Part shown: positions 9,089 to 18,799 of the stretch, in pieces
Layout: each line of letters opens with the position of its first letter
How positions within the stretch are numbered: position 1 is the stretch's first letter
Assembly: GCF_018129965.1 (NCBI RefSeq)
Contig: NZ_JAFCKW010000006.1
Span: forward strand, 62,001 to 126,000
From: Bradyrhizobium diazoefficiens
GTDB lineage: Bacteria; Pseudomonadota; Alphaproteobacteria; Rhizobiales; Xanthobacteraceae
DNA length: 64,000 nt
Direction of reading: 5' to 3'
Notes under the pieces: generated by a model
Database searches by the model: none
Seen by the model: only the letters and a program-made list of their open reading frames with translations
What the model was told of the DNA's origin: nothing
Position numbers and translations under genes: made by a program

Positions 9089-10004
9089 AGCAAGCGGCGA
9101 GGCGCCCACTGCGACGCGCTGCGGCTTCGTCGCGCTCATCGGCGCGCCGAATGTCGGCAAATCCACGCTGGTCAATGCGCTGGTCGGGGCCAAGGTCACG
9201 ATCGTCTCGCGCAAGGTGCAGACCACGCGCGCGCTGATCCGCGGCATCGTGATCGAGAACAACGCGCAGATCATCCTGGTCGACACGCCCGGCATCTTCC
9301 TGCCCAAGCGACGGCTCGACCGCGCCATGGTCTCGACCGCCTGGAGCGGGGCGCATGATGCCGATCTCGTCTGCGTGCTGATCGATGCCAAGGCCGGGAT
9401 CGACGAGGAGGCCGAGGCGATCCTGACCAAGGTCGCGAGCGTCAATCACGACAAGATCCTGGTGATCAACAAGGTCGATCTGGTCCCGCGCGAGAAGCTG
9501 CTGGCGCTGGCGCAGGCCGCCAACGAGCGCATGGCGTTCAAGAAGACCTTCATGATCGCGGCGATCTCGGGCGACGGCGTCGACGATCTCAGGCAGGCGC
9601 TTGCGGAGATGGTGCCTCCGGGACCGTTCCTCTATCCCGAGGACCAGATGTCGGACGCGCCGATGCGGCATCTGGCGGCCGAGATCACCCGCGAAAAGAT
9701 CTATCGCAGGCTGCACCAGGAACTGCCGTACCAGTCCACGGTCGAGACCGACAAGTGGGAGGAGCGCAAGGACAAGTCGGTGCGGATCGAGCAGACGATC
9801 TTCGTCGAGCGCGAGAGCCAGCGCAAGATCGTGCTCGGCGCCGGCGGCGCGACTATCAAGTCGATCGGCGCGGACTCGCGCAAGGAGATCGGCGAAATCC
9901 TGGGTGTGCCGGTGCACTTGTTCCTGTTCGTGAAAGTGCGCGAGAACTGGGGTGACGATCCCGATCGCTATCGCGAGATGGGCCTGGAATTTCCCAGGGA
10001 ATAA
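9078..10004 (+). CDS. era: GTPase Era
   Basis: 308 residues. The GTPase domain shows G1 GAPNVGKST, the G2 region VQTTRALIRGI, G3 DTPG and G4 NKVD. The C-terminal KH domain has ERESQRKIVLGAGGATIKSIG. Era binds the 3' end of 16S rRNA and helps small-subunit maturation. ATG 9078 (MTAEASGEAP) is preferred over an upstream in-frame GTG at 9057. It overlaps the end of rnc, so lepB-rnc-era is very likely one operon; recO follows after one small membrane-protein gene. Confidence 0.96.
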   Translation: MTAEASGEAPTATRCGFVALIGAPNVGKSTLVNALVGAKVTIVSRKVQTTRALIRGIVIENNAQIILVDTPGIFLPKRRLDRAMVSTAWSGAHDADLVCVLIDAKAGIDEEAEAILTKVASVNHDKILVINKVDLVPREKLLALAQAANERMAFKKTFMIAAISGDGVDDLRQALAEMVPPGPFLYPEDQMSDAPMRHLAAEITREKIYRRLHQELPYQSTVETDKWEERKDKSVRIEQTIFVERESQRKIVLGAGGATIKSIGADSRKEIGEILGVPVHLFLFVKVRENWGDDPDRYREMGLEFPRE

Positions 10005-10025
10005 CCAAGAAAAGATCGGTCCCCG

Positions 10026-10406
10026 ATGAGCGTACCCAGCAACGTCAGGCGCTTCGAAGCGCTGCTCTATGCATCGTTGATGCTGGATGCCCTCTCGGTC
10101 GCGGTGCAGGACCGCACGCCCAATGCCGAGATGACCGAGCAGATGATCATGACGGCGACGCTGCTCGCCGGCGGCATGATCCTGCTGCTGGTCTATTTCG
10201 TCTGGCTGGCCGCGCATTGGCGCAAGAACTGGCCGCGCTGGGTGCTGGGGGTGGCGCTGGCCCTGTCGGTGATCTCGCTCGGGCAGATCGTCGGCGAGAA
10301 GGGCATGGAACTCGACAGCGCCATCGAGGTCGTCTCCTGCGTGCTGACGGCGGCGGGCCTGTATTTCTCCTTCACCGGGGATGCGAAGGGCTGGTTCAAC
10401 GCGTGA
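10026..10406 (+). CDS. Conserved small membrane protein of unknown function
   Basis: 126 residues with about four hydrophobic segments: FEALLYASLMLDALSVAV, ATLLAGGMILLLVYFVWLAA, WVLGVALALSVISLGQIV and AIEVVSCVLTAAGLYFSF. No catalytic motif or known domain is recognised. It begins 21 bases after era and ends 39 bases before recO in the same direction, so it is probably co-transcribed with them. The segment pattern and codon use look like a real coding gene. Its function is unknown. Confidence 0.75.
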   Translation: MSVPSNVRRFEALLYASLMLDALSVAVQDRTPNAEMTEQMIMTATLLAGGMILLLVYFVWLAAHWRKNWPRWVLGVALALSVISLGQIVGEKGMELDSAIEVVSCVLTAAGLYFSFTGDAKGWFNA

Positions 10407-10445
10407 GATTTCGCGCGCTGCAGTAAATGCGCTAGACTTCCCGCG

Positions 10446-11198
10446 ATGGAATGGACCGACGAAGGTATCGTGCTGGGCGTGCGGCGGCATGGCGAGAGCA
10501 GCGCCATCGTCGAACTGCTGACCCGTGCGCATGGCCGGCATCTCGGCCTCGTGCGCGGCGGCGCCGGCTCGCGGATGCGGCCGCTGCTCCAGCCCGGCAA
10601 CAGTGTCAGCGTGGTCTGGCGGGCGCGGCTCGATGAGCATCTCGGCACCTATGCGATCGAAGGCCTGAAGCTGCGCGCGGCGACGCTGCTGGAGTCCTCC
10701 CACGGCGTCTACGGCGTCACCCACCTGGCCTCGATCGCGCGGCTGCTGCCGGAGCGCGATCCGCACGAAGAGATCTTTGCGATGCTCGAGCATTCGCTCG
10801 ACGATTTCGACGATATCGGCAGCGCCGCCGTGCACGTCATCCACTTCGAACTGGCGATGCTCGCCGAACTCGGCTTCGGGCTGGCGCTGGACAATTGCGC
10901 GGCGACCGGGGAGACCACGGATCTGATCTACGTCTCGCCCAAATCCGGCGGCGCGGTGTCGCGCGGCGCGGGCGAGCCCTGGCGCGATCGCCTGTTGCGC
11001 CTGCCGCCGTTCCTGCGACAGGGCGAGGTTCAGGGCGAACTCTCCGACGAGGATCTCCAGGACGGCTTTCGGCTCACGGGACTGTTCCTGCTGCGCTATG
11101 TGCTGGAGCCGCGGGGGCAGGGCCATTCCGACGCGCGGGCCGGCTTTATCAACGCCTTGATTCGTCAGCAGGCGGCGGCGTCGCTGCCGGCGCCCTGA
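10446..11198 (+). CDS. recO: DNA repair protein RecO
   Basis: 250 residues. The N-terminal OB-fold begins [22 protein letters not shown], the usual RecO opening, followed by [16 protein letters not shown] sequence. The C-terminal helical domain includes [20 protein letters not shown]. In enterics four cysteines bind zinc here; this protein keeps only one near that site (DNCAATG), as in other Alphaproteobacteria. RecO loads RecA onto SSB-coated gaps with RecR and anneals complementary strands. It closes the lepB-rnc-era-recO cluster. Confidence 0.94.
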   Translation: MEWTDEGIVLGVRRHGESSAIVELLTRAHGRHLGLVRGGAGSRMRPLLQPGNSVSVVWRARLDEHLGTYAIEGLKLRAATLLESSHGVYGVTHLASIARLLPERDPHEEIFAMLEHSLDDFDDIGSAAVHVIHFELAMLAELGFGLALDNCAATGETTDLIYVSPKSGGAVSRGAGEPWRDRLLRLPPFLRQGEVQGELSDEDLQDGFRLTGLFLLRYVLEPRGQGHSDARAGFINALIRQQAAASLPAP

Positions 11199-11309
11199 TC
11201 GGTCGTCCGGTGGTTTTCCCGGCGTTTTCCGCCATATCCGCCGCGCGAGCTGGCCCGCAGGGCTGATTCGTGGCTTGCCCGATTCGCTTCCAAGGTTTAA
11301 CCGGGCGGC

Positions 11310-13568
11310 ATGGGAAAACGATTGATTCCGCCGGAAGACCCGGCCGAAATTCACGAGGTGCCGCTGCGTGAGGCGCTGGAAGAGCGCTATCTCGCTTATG
11401 CGCTCTCGACCATCATGCACCGTGCGCTGCCGGATGCGCGCGACGGCCTGAAGCCGGTGCACCGGCGCATCCTCTACGGCATGCGCCTGCTCCGGCTCGA
11501 CCCCGGCACGGCTTTCAAGAAATCCGCCAAGATCGTTGGCGACGTGATGGGCTCGTTCCATCCGCATGGCGACCAGGCGATCTACGACGCCATGGTGCGC
11601 CTCGCGCAGGATTTCTCCTCGCGCTATCCGCTGGTCGACGGCCAGGGCAATTTCGGCAATATCGACGGCGATAATCCCGCCGCCTACCGCTACACCGAAG
11701 CGCGCATGACCGATGTCGCGCGGCTCCTGCTCGAGGGCATCGACGAGGACGGCGTCGAATTCCGTCCCAACTACGACGGCCAGTCCAAGGAGCCGGTGGT
11801 TCTGCCGGGCGGCTTCCCGAACCTGCTCGCCAACGGCGCGCAAGGCATCGCCGTCGGCATGGCGACCTCGATCCCGCCGCACAATGCCGCCGAGCTTTGC
11901 GACGCCGCCTTGCATCTGATCGAGAAGCCCGACGCGAAGTCGAAGGCGCTCTTGAAGTGGGTCAAGGGACCGGACTTCCCGACCGGCGGCATCTGCGTCG
12001 ATTCCAAGCAGGCCATTGCGGAAGCCTACACGACCGGCCGCGGCTCGTTCCGCGTCCGCGCCAGGTGGGAGCAGGAAGAGGGCGCGCGTGGCGCCTGGGT
12101 CGTCGTGGTCACCGAGATTCCCTTCCTGGTGCAGAAGTCGCGCCTGATCGAGAAGGTCGCCGAGCTTCTGGACCAGAAGAAGCTGCCGCTGGTCGGCGAC
12201 ATCAGGGACGAGTCGGCCGAGGACGTCCGCATCGTCATCGAGCCGAAGTCGAAGAACGTCGATCCCGCCCTGATGATGGAATCGCTGTTCCGGCTGACCG
12301 AGCTCGAGAACAAGATTCCGCTGAATTTGAACGTGCTGATCAAAGGCCGTATCCCCAAGGTGGTGGGGCTCGCGGAGTGCCTGCGCGAATGGCTCGACCA
12401 TCTGCGCGACGTGCTGATCCGCCGGACCAACCATCGCAAGGCCCAGATCGAGAACCGGCTGGAAGTTCTCGGCGGGCTTCTGATCGCCTATCTGAACCTC
12501 GACGAGGTGATCAGGATCATCCGTACCGAGGACGAGCCGAAGCCGGCGCTGATCAAGGCTTTCAAGCTCACCGAGGTGCAGGCCGAAGCCATCCTCAACA
12601 TGCGCCTGCGTTCGCTGCGCAAGCTCGAGGAAATGGAGATCCGCACCGAGGACAAGAATCTCCGCAACGAGCTCAAGGGCATCAATGCGGTGCTGGCGTC
12701 CGAGCCCGAGCAGTGGAAGAAGGTCAGCGAGCAGGTCGGTAAGGTCCGCGACATGTTCGGGCCGAAGACGCCGCTCGGCAAGCGCCGCACCACGTTTGCG
12801 GATGCGCCCGAGCACGATCTCGCCGCGATGGAGGAAGCCCTCGTCGAGCGCGAGCCGGTCACCGTCGTCGTCTCCGACAAGGGCTGGATCCGCACCATGA
12901 AGGGCCACGTCGAGGACCTCTCGGGCCTCGCCTTCAAGCAGGACGACAAGCTCGGCTTTGCGTTCTTTGCCGAGACCACCTCGAAGCTGCTGCTGTTCGC
13001 GACCAACGGCAAGTTCTACTCGCTCGATGTCGCAAAGCTGCCGGGCGGCCGCGGTCATGGCGAGCCGATCCGCCTGTTCATCGATCTCGAGCAGGAGGCG
13101 GCTCCCGTCGCGCTGTTCGTGCACAAGGGCGGACGCAAATTCCTGGTCGCGAGCCACGAGGGCCAGGGCTTCGTCGTCAACGAGGACGACTGTGTCGGCA
13201 CCACCAAGAAGGGCAAGCAGGTCCTCAATGTCGACATGCCGAACGAGGCGCGCGTGGTCACCGAGGTGATCGGCGACACCGTCGCCGTGATCGGCGACAA
13301 TCGCAAGATGCTGATCTTCCCGCTCAGCGAGGTGCCGGAGATGGCGCGCGGCCGCGGCGTCCGCCTGCAGAAATACAAGGACGGCGGCCTGTCGGACGTC
13401 GCGGTGTTCGATGCCAAGGCGGGCCTGACCTGGAAGGATTCCGCGGGCCGCGAATTCTCCGCGAGCATGAAGGAGCTCGCGGAGTGGAAGGGCACCCGCG
13501 CCGACGCCGGCCGCCTGCCGCCGAAGGGTTTCCCGAAGTCGAACAAGTTCGGCAAGGCGATCGGGTAG
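11310..13568 (+). CDS. parC: DNA topoisomerase IV subunit A
   Basis: 752 residues with the type IIA topoisomerase A-subunit layout. [17 protein letters not shown] is the entry to the winged-helix domain. The catalytic tyrosine is Tyr128 in [12 protein letters not shown] tower and coiled-coil region follows, and then a beta-pinwheel C-terminal domain with degenerate repeats such as [16 protein letters not shown]. With ParE it decatenates daughter chromosomes. Length and C-terminal domain fit ParC rather than GyrA. In the quinolone pocket ([15 protein letters not shown]) the position of E. coli ParC Ser80 is Gln89 and that of Glu84 is Asp93. Confidence 0.95.
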   Translation: MGKRLIPPEDPAEIHEVPLREALEERYLAYALSTIMHRALPDARDGLKPVHRRILYGMRLLRLDPGTAFKKSAKIVGDVMGSFHPHGDQAIYDAMVRLAQDFSSRYPLVDGQGNFGNIDGDNPAAYRYTEARMTDVARLLLEGIDEDGVEFRPNYDGQSKEPVVLPGGFPNLLANGAQGIAVGMATSIPPHNAAELCDAALHLIEKPDAKSKALLKWVKGPDFPTGGICVDSKQAIAEAYTTGRGSFRVRARWEQEEGARGAWVVVVTEIPFLVQKSRLIEKVAELLDQKKLPLVGDIRDESAEDVRIVIEPKSKNVDPALMMESLFRLTELENKIPLNLNVLIKGRIPKVVGLAECLREWLDHLRDVLIRRTNHRKAQIENRLEVLGGLLIAYLNLDEVIRIIRTEDEPKPALIKAFKLTEVQAEAILNMRLRSLRKLEEMEIRTEDKNLRNELKGINAVLASEPEQWKKVSEQVGKVRDMFGPKTPLGKRRTTFADAPEHDLAAMEEALVEREPVTVVVSDKGWIRTMKGHVEDLSGLAFKQDDKLGFAFFAETTSKLLLFATNGKFYSLDVAKLPGGRGHGEPIRLFIDLEQEAAPVALFVHKGGRKFLVASHEGQGFVVNEDDCVGTTKKGKQVLNVDMPNEARVVTEVIGDTVAVIGDNRKMLIFPLSEVPEMARGRGVRLQKYKDGGLSDVAVFDAKAGLTWKDSAGREFSASMKELAEWKGTRADAGRLPPKGFPKSNKFGKAIG

Positions 13569-13590
13569 GGCGGCTGGCACGACATTGATG

Positions 13591-13690
13591 TCATGCCCCG
13601 GCCTTGGCCGGGGCATACAGTACGCCGCAGCGCCTCCGTATCCCGCACGGTCTCTGGAATAATGGATCGCCCGGTCGGGGCCGGGCGATG
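13591..13690. repeat. Dispersed double-palindrome repeat, type B, copy 1
   Basis: Outer palindromes TGCCCCGGCC/GGCCGGGGCA at 13594-13615 and ATCGCCCGG/CCGGGCGAT at 13666-13689 flank an inner core with CAGTACGCCGCAGC and a TGGAATAATGGAT half. The same plan is seen at 30614, 40860 and 45201. It fills most of the gap between parC and the binding-protein gene. The open frame of the next gene runs through it, but that part is not protein. Confidence 0.85.
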
Positions 13691-13819
13691 GCACCGAGGG
13701 CGTGGCGCGCAAACGCGTGGCAGATAGTCGTGAGCGCATACGTGTTCGTCTTGAACGGGCACAAACATTGCTTTTTCCCGGAGACTTCAAACGTCTCGTT
13801 GAAAGGCAATAAGAAACCA

Positions 13820-15370
13820 ATGTTCAAACTGAAATCTTTCATTCCAGCGCTGCTCGGGCTCGCGATTGTCGCTTCGCCGGCGCATGCGGCGGGCAATCTC
13901 GTCGCGGTGCTCGAAGCCGAGATCGTGACGCTCGATCCGCATTTCTCCACGGCCTATATCTCGCGCACCTTCGGCTACATGGTGTTCGACACGCTGTTTG
14001 CGAAGGATTCCAAGGGCGAGATCAAGCCGCAGATGGTGCAGGACTGGAAGGTCTCGGCCGATGGCTTGACCTACAGCTTCACGCTGCGCGACGGCCTGAA
14101 GTGGCATGACGGCCAGCCGGTCACGGCGGCCGACTGCGTCGCCTCGCTGCGCCGCTGGGGCACCCGCAGCGCGCTCGGCCGCCGCATCTTCGCGATCACG
14201 GTGTCGCTGGAGCCGACCGATGCCAAGACCTTCGTGCTGACGCTGAAGGAGCCGTCCGGCCTCGTCATCGACGCGCTCGCCAATCCCGTCAGCCCGGTCG
14301 CCTTCATGATGCCGGAGCGCATTGCCAGGACGCCCGGCGACCAGCGCATCACCGAGATCGTCGGCTCCGGGCCGTTCGTCTACAGCAAGGCCGATCACCG
14401 CACCGGCGACCGCATGATCCTGAAGAAGTTCGCCGACTACGTGCCGCGCGCGGAGCCCGCCGACTTCCTGGCCGGCGGCAAGCGCGTCAACGTCGACACG
14501 CTGGAGATCCGCGTCATTCCCGACGGCTCGACCGCGGCGTCCGCGCTGCAGGCCGGCGAGATCGACTTCATGCAATACGCGCCGTTCGATCTGCTGCCGC
14601 AGCTCGAGAAGAATTCGCGCGTTAAGCTGGTGAATTTCACCGGCGGAAATATGTTCGCGGGCGCCTATCGCCTCAACGCAGCTTCCAAGCCGTTCGACGA
14701 TCCCGCGATCCGGCGCGTGCTGTGGAAGCTGGTCGATCAGCGCGAGGTGCTTGATGCGCTCGGCCTCGATGCCAAATACGCCACGCCCTGCGCGACCTAT
14801 TTCACCTGCGGGACGACTTATGAGAGCAAGGCTGGCATTGAGGCCGCCGCCAACCCGTCGATCGAAGCGGCGAAGGCCGCGTTGAAGGCGACGAAATATG
14901 CCGGCGAGCCCGTCGTCGTCCTGGAGGCCAATGATCTCGAAGCCCCGCGCGTTTCCGCGCAGGTGCTCGCCGAGCGGCTGAAGCAGGCCGGATTCAACGT
15001 CGATCTGCAGGTGATGGACTGGGCGAGCGTGCTGGCCCGCCGCGCCAAGAAGGAGGGCTGGAGCGTCTATGGCGTTCACGCCGGTGGTTTCGACCTCGGC
15101 TCGCCGCTGACCAACGTCATGGTTGCCTTCAACTGCGCCGACTTCACGGGATGGCAGTGCGATCAGCGGATCACGCCCTTGATGGAAGCCTTCGCCAAGG
15201 CGCCCGCCGAGGCGGACCGCAAGAGAATCGCGGGCGAGATCCAGGCGGTGATGTATGATCAGGCGCCGGGCATCCCATGGGGCCAGTTCGCACAGCCGGC
15301 CGCCTATCGCGCCAGCCTGAAGGGTCTGATACCGTCCGCCATCCCCGTGTTCTGGAACGTTGAGAAGTAA
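13820..15370 (+). CDS. ABC transporter substrate-binding protein, peptide/nickel family (SBP family 5)
   Basis: 516 residues. A Sec signal peptide (MFKLKSFIPALLGLAIVASPAHAA) cleaves after AHA. The mature start LVAVLEAEIVTLDPHFST and the block SADGLTYSFTLRDGLKWHDG are typical of family 5 binding proteins such as DppA/OppA. It would bind a peptide or similar ligand in the periplasm. No permease or ATPase genes lie beside it, so it is an orphan that must share a transporter or act as a sensor. The start at ATG 13820 is used; the longer frame from 13604 reads through a repeat. The GMC oxidoreductase gene follows after four bases. Confidence 0.88.
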   Translation: MFKLKSFIPALLGLAIVASPAHAAGNLVAVLEAEIVTLDPHFSTAYISRTFGYMVFDTLFAKDSKGEIKPQMVQDWKVSADGLTYSFTLRDGLKWHDGQPVTAADCVASLRRWGTRSALGRRIFAITVSLEPTDAKTFVLTLKEPSGLVIDALANPVSPVAFMMPERIARTPGDQRITEIVGSGPFVYSKADHRTGDRMILKKFADYVPRAEPADFLAGGKRVNVDTLEIRVIPDGSTAASALQAGEIDFMQYAPFDLLPQLEKNSRVKLVNFTGGNMFAGAYRLNAASKPFDDPAIRRVLWKLVDQREVLDALGLDAKYATPCATYFTCGTTYESKAGIEAAANPSIEAAKAALKATKYAGEPVVVLEANDLEAPRVSAQVLAERLKQAGFNVDLQVMDWASVLARRAKKEGWSVYGVHAGGFDLGSPLTNVMVAFNCADFTGWQCDQRITPLMEAFAKAPAEADRKRIAGEIQAVMYDQAPGIPWGQFAQPAAYRASLKGLIPSAIPVFWNVEK

Positions 15371-15374
15371 CGCG

Positions 15375-16919
15375 ATGTACGATGTCATTGTTGTCGGCGG
15401 CGGCTCTGCCGGCGCCGCCGTTGCGGCACGGCTGTCCGAGGATCCTACGCGCCGCGTGCTGCTGTTAGAGGCGGGTCTCGACTGGCGCGCCGACGAGGCG
15501 CCCTGGGAAGTGCGTACGCCGAACCCGATCCCGATCATTCACAAGCGCGAATATCAGGAGAAGTGGCAGTGGCCGCATCTGCTGACGCGCCGGGTGGCGG
15601 AGCAGGAGCCGCGCTTCTACTGGCGCGGCAAGGGGCTCGGCGGTTCATCGATGATGAACGGCCAGATCGCAATCCGCGGTGTTGCCGATGCCTTCGACGA
15701 ATGGGCCGCCAATGGCTGCACCGGCTGGTCGGCGAAGGACGTGATGCCGCTGTTCTCGGTGATCGAGGATGACCTCGCATTCGGCGACACCGAGGGCCAC
15801 GGCCGTGGCGGGCCGCTGCCGGTCTATCGGGCGCCGCCGGAGACATGGGGCCCGATCGATCGCGGTTTGCGCGATGCAGCGCTGGCGAGCGGCTATCCCT
15901 GGTGTGACGACGTCAACGGCCTCGATGGCGAGGGCGTCGCCTGCTATCCTATCAACAGCCGCAACTTCCGCCGCATCACCACCAATGAAGGCTATCTCGA
16001 GCCCGCGCGCGGGCGATCCAATCTCGAGATCCGCGGCCATGCGCTGGTCGATCGCGTGCTGATCAGCGACGGACGGGCGACCGGCCTGCGCGTCCACATC
16101 GAGGGGCAGGGCATGGAGGACATCAGCGCCCGCCAGATCGTGCTTTGCGCCGGCGCCATCCACAGCCCGGCGATCTTGCTGCGTTCGGGCGTCGGGCCTG
16201 CCGAGGAGTTGAAGGCGATGGGGATCGCGGTCGAGCGCGATCTGCCAGTCGGGCGTCACTTCTTCGACCATCCGCTGTTTCGCGCGACCATTCAGCTCCA
16301 CGAGGACATCCGTCCCACCGATCCCGACACCCGCCACACCAATTGCTGCGTGACCTATTCCTCGGGCCTCGCCAATGGCGGCAAGCGCGACATGATCCTG
16401 ATCGCCTTCAACCACCGTGGCATCGGCGTGCCAGGCGCGATCGGAGCAGGGCTGTTCAATGCCTATTCGCGCGGCACACTGAAGCTGGCCTCGACCGATC
16501 CGTCGATCGATCCCATCGTCGACGAGAACATGCTGGCCGATCCGCGCGACATGCTGCGCATGATGGATGCGGTGAGGCGGCTCGCGGTGATCACCACCCA
16601 GCCGGCGCTCGCCGGCATCGCCGACTGGATCAGGCTCGCCGACACCGACCTGACGCTGCCGCAGGCAGCCAGCCTGCCGGATCACGAGCTCGACGCGCTG
16701 CTGCGCCGCGAGACCGGCGACATCCAGCACGCCGCCGGCACCTGCCGCATGAGCGGCGTCAACGACGCCGAGGGCGTGGTCAATCCGGATGGCAGCGTGA
16801 AGGGGATCAGCGGCCTGCGCGTCGCGGATGCCTCGATCATGCCGTCGGATTGCCGCGCCAACACCCATTTCACGACGGTGGTGATTGGCGAAGCGATCGC
16901 GCGGATGATGATGCGATGA
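15375..16919 (+). CDS. GMC family FAD-dependent oxidoreductase
   Basis: 514 residues. The N-terminal dinucleotide fold YDVIVVGGGSAGAAVAARL binds FAD. GMC signature 1 is around RGKGLGGSSMMNGQIAIRG and signature 2 around GAIHSPAILLRSGVGP. The active-site region has DIQHAAGTCRMSG and NTHFTTVVIGE, each with a histidine. Members oxidise alcohols such as choline, glucose or aryl alcohols; the substrate cannot be read here. ATG 15375 gives the standard MYDVIVVGGG start. It lies four bases after the binding-protein gene, so the two are probably co-expressed and may act on the same ligand. Confidence 0.9.
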   Translation: MYDVIVVGGGSAGAAVAARLSEDPTRRVLLLEAGLDWRADEAPWEVRTPNPIPIIHKREYQEKWQWPHLLTRRVAEQEPRFYWRGKGLGGSSMMNGQIAIRGVADAFDEWAANGCTGWSAKDVMPLFSVIEDDLAFGDTEGHGRGGPLPVYRAPPETWGPIDRGLRDAALASGYPWCDDVNGLDGEGVACYPINSRNFRRITTNEGYLEPARGRSNLEIRGHALVDRVLISDGRATGLRVHIEGQGMEDISARQIVLCAGAIHSPAILLRSGVGPAEELKAMGIAVERDLPVGRHFFDHPLFRATIQLHEDIRPTDPDTRHTNCCVTYSSGLANGGKRDMILIAFNHRGIGVPGAIGAGLFNAYSRGTLKLASTDPSIDPIVDENMLADPRDMLRMMDAVRRLAVITTQPALAGIADWIRLADTDLTLPQAASLPDHELDALLRRETGDIQHAAGTCRMSGVNDAEGVVNPDGSVKGISGLRVADASIMPSDCRANTHFTTVVIGEAIARMMMR

Positions 16920-16940
16920 GCGTCGGCTCCGCGGGGCACC

Positions 16941-17567
16941 TCAACTGCCACCGGTGCCGACCAGGCGAGGGCGGCGATTTGCGCGCGACGTCCCGGCCAG
17001 CAGCACGCGCAGCCATTCGCGGAAGCTGACGATTTCAGGGCAATCCGCGGTGCCGTCAGGCGCAATCAGCCAATCGCCGAGACCGGTTCCTTCACTGACC
17101 CGGTCGCAGCGATAGCCCGGATGGTGGCCTAGGCCGCGAGCAATCAATAGGTCGACCTTGCCCTCGACCAGTTCGTGCAGGCTGGCGGGTTGCAGCACCC
17201 GCAAACCGATCTCCGCATGCGCGCTGCGAAACTCCGCCAAGGCGAGGCGCCGCAGGTCGAAGCTGCCGTGGACCCCCAGCTGGAGCAGCACTGCGCCCGC
17301 CGGCTTCAACTGCGAGGTCGCATCCGCAATGTGGCGAAAGCCCTCGGAGACCCCGGGCAAATAGGCCAGCCCGGCCGCGGTCAGAATGAGCTGCTTATGC
17401 AGTCGCTCGAACAGCTGCACGCCGAGGCGTGCCTCCAGCGCTTTCACCTGCTGCCCCACAGCGGCGGGCGTCACGTGCAGCTCGTGCGCGGCGAGCTTGA
17501 AGCTGAGATGCCGCGCCGCGGCCTCGAAAGCCCGGAGCGCGTTGAGTGGTGGGAGGGCGTAGGTCAT
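16941..17567 (-). pseudogene. LysR-family regulator, GcvA-like, with internal in-frame deletion
   Basis: 208 residues against about 300 for the family. The N-terminal helix-turn-helix is intact (LPPLNALRAFEAAARHLSF, TPAAVGQQVKALEARLGVQL). The first part of the effector domain is present up to about residue 155 (HELVEGKVDLLIARG, HPGYRCDRV). It then jumps directly to a segment resembling the very C-terminus of GcvA-like proteins (WLIAPDGTADCPEIVSFREW). About 85-95 residues of the effector domain seem to be missing without a frame break. It may still bind DNA but probably cannot sense a ligand. It stands divergent to the VOC fragment, its likely former target. Confidence 0.72.
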
Positions 17568-17694
17568 CGCGCCTCAGTTTGACACTGATCACTTGCGGCC
17601 TTGCAATAGATTTTCTTGCGCTGGACCGCAGGAATGATGCTTTGCGCCGCGACGATGTTGCCGGATACGGTCGAACCGCAATCCGGAGAACCCC

Positions 17695-17850
17695 ATGCCC
17701 CGCCGACTGGATCATCTCGTCATTTGCGTCCACGACCTGGAACGGGCTGCGCTGGATTGGCGGAAGCTTGGCTTCAACCTCACGCCCACAGGCGTGCATC
17801 CGTCCACGCATGGTCTGGCGCTGGAATTCGTCGGACAGGAGGCAGGCTGA
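17695..17850 (+). pseudogene. Truncated VOC/glyoxalase-like domain fragment
   Basis: A 51-codon reading frame, MPRRLDHLVICVHDLERAAL and onward through LGFNLTPTGVHPSTHGLALE, matches the start of a glyoxalase-like VOC domain (first beta-alpha-beta unit with the metal His in DHLVI). It ends at TGA 17848-17850 where a full domain would need at least 70 to 200 more residues. CGGAGAA upstream gives a reasonable ribosome site. It lies divergent to the damaged LysR gene. Most likely it is the remnant of a larger gene. Confidence 0.6.
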
Positions 17851-17916
17851 CATGGTTCTTCGAAGCCCGTCGACAGCAAATGGCCGCTGGAGATCGAGGC
17901 GATTGTCGCGGAATGA
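17851..17916 (+). pseudogene. Possible C-terminal remnant of a RidA/YjgF-type gene
   Basis: In the same frame as the VOC fragment, just after its stop, the codons read KPVDSKWPLEIEAIVAE followed by TGA. This ending resembles the last strand of RidA-family proteins (pattern hydrophobic-EIEAIA). No upstream RidA body exists. It is short and the match is by eye only, so it is a weak call. It supports the view that 16.9-17.9 kb is a deletion-scarred segment. Confidence 0.3.
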
Positions 17917-17964
17917 ATCCCGCTCTCACCGACCTTGCAATGGGCCAATTATCTCAGGTGTCCT

Positions 17965-18654
17965 ATGGCCGAGATGATCCACCCCTTTTACGAAGCGCAT
18001 CGCGGCGTCATGGAGGCCGCCATGCACCAGCGCCTCGACCTTGCCGACGCGATGTTGCGCGAGCGCGCGCATCTGCCCGATATTGACCGGATCAGGCAGG
18101 AAGTGATGGACCAATTCGAGATCGTGCTGACCCAAATGCCCTATGTCGGAGGCACGGCGAGCCGCATGAGCGATTTCTTCATGCGTCTCATGGGCTTCAT
18201 GGCAATCAGCCGTGTGCTGCGGCGACACGGCGTGCCGCTCCCCGTGATCGGTGAGATCGAACGGGAAACCTACAAGGCCCAATTGCTCACCGTGCCAGAA
18301 ACGGAACGTCTCGCCTCCGGACGCCAGTTCATGTCGCCTGAGAACCAGGCCTTGCTGCGCGAGCAGGCCGCGCAAAGCGTCACAAGCAGCCATCAGGACG
18401 CGTTTCCTGGAGACTTCGTCTACGATTTCGTCGCGCCCGGCCCGGGCGACGATTTTGAGTTCGGCATCAACTACAAGGCTTGCGGCTTCTGCAAATTCGC
18501 CGCTCGCCACGGAGATAGAGAAATTCTGCCGAACATCTGCGGGCTCGATTTCGATGCCTATGCTGCGCGCGGCATCCGTCTGGAGCGGACGCAAACGCTG
18601 GCTGGCGGCGCCAGCCACTGCGATTTCCGGTTCTCGCGGTTACTGCCCGAGTAG
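17965..18654 (+). CDS. L-2-amino-thiazoline-4-carboxylic acid hydrolase family protein
   Basis: 229 residues. The C-terminal half carries the ATC hydrolase-like signature: DFEFGINYKACGFCKFAAR, then PNICGLDFDAYAARG, then ERTQTLAGGASHCDFRF, with conserved Cys and Asp residues. The family is named for an enzyme opening the thiazoline ring on the way to cysteine, but most members have no tested function. ATG 17965 (MAEMIHPFYEAHR) has AGG six bases upstream; an earlier ATG at 17935 is less likely. It stands alone between the gene fragments and the long repeat. Confidence 0.82.
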   Translation: MAEMIHPFYEAHRGVMEAAMHQRLDLADAMLRERAHLPDIDRIRQEVMDQFEIVLTQMPYVGGTASRMSDFFMRLMGFMAISRVLRRHGVPLPVIGEIERETYKAQLLTVPETERLASGRQFMSPENQALLREQAAQSVTSSHQDAFPGDFVYDFVAPGPGDDFEFGINYKACGFCKFAARHGDREILPNICGLDFDAYAARGIRLERTQTLAGGASHCDFRFSRLLPE

Positions 18655-18799
18655 ATACAGCTGCCATGCCCGGCTTGCCGACTTCGCCGAAGCTCTGGCG
18701 GAGACGGCACCGCGGCATCCAGCACGCTTCGCGCCGTTACACGTTTCAAACAGCGGGCGAGAATTCGCGATCTCGCGGCGCGACTCGCCCGAGCTTTGC

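Noticed and set aside
13604..13819. N-terminal extension of the peptide-binding protein
   Set aside because: It translates the type B repeat and would hide the clear signal peptide beginning at 13820.
8808..13820. Very long open frame of about 1670 codons on the minus strand
   Set aside because: It lies opposite rnc, era, recO and parC and results from their G+C-rich third positions; the translation is Arg/Asp/His-rich without any domain.
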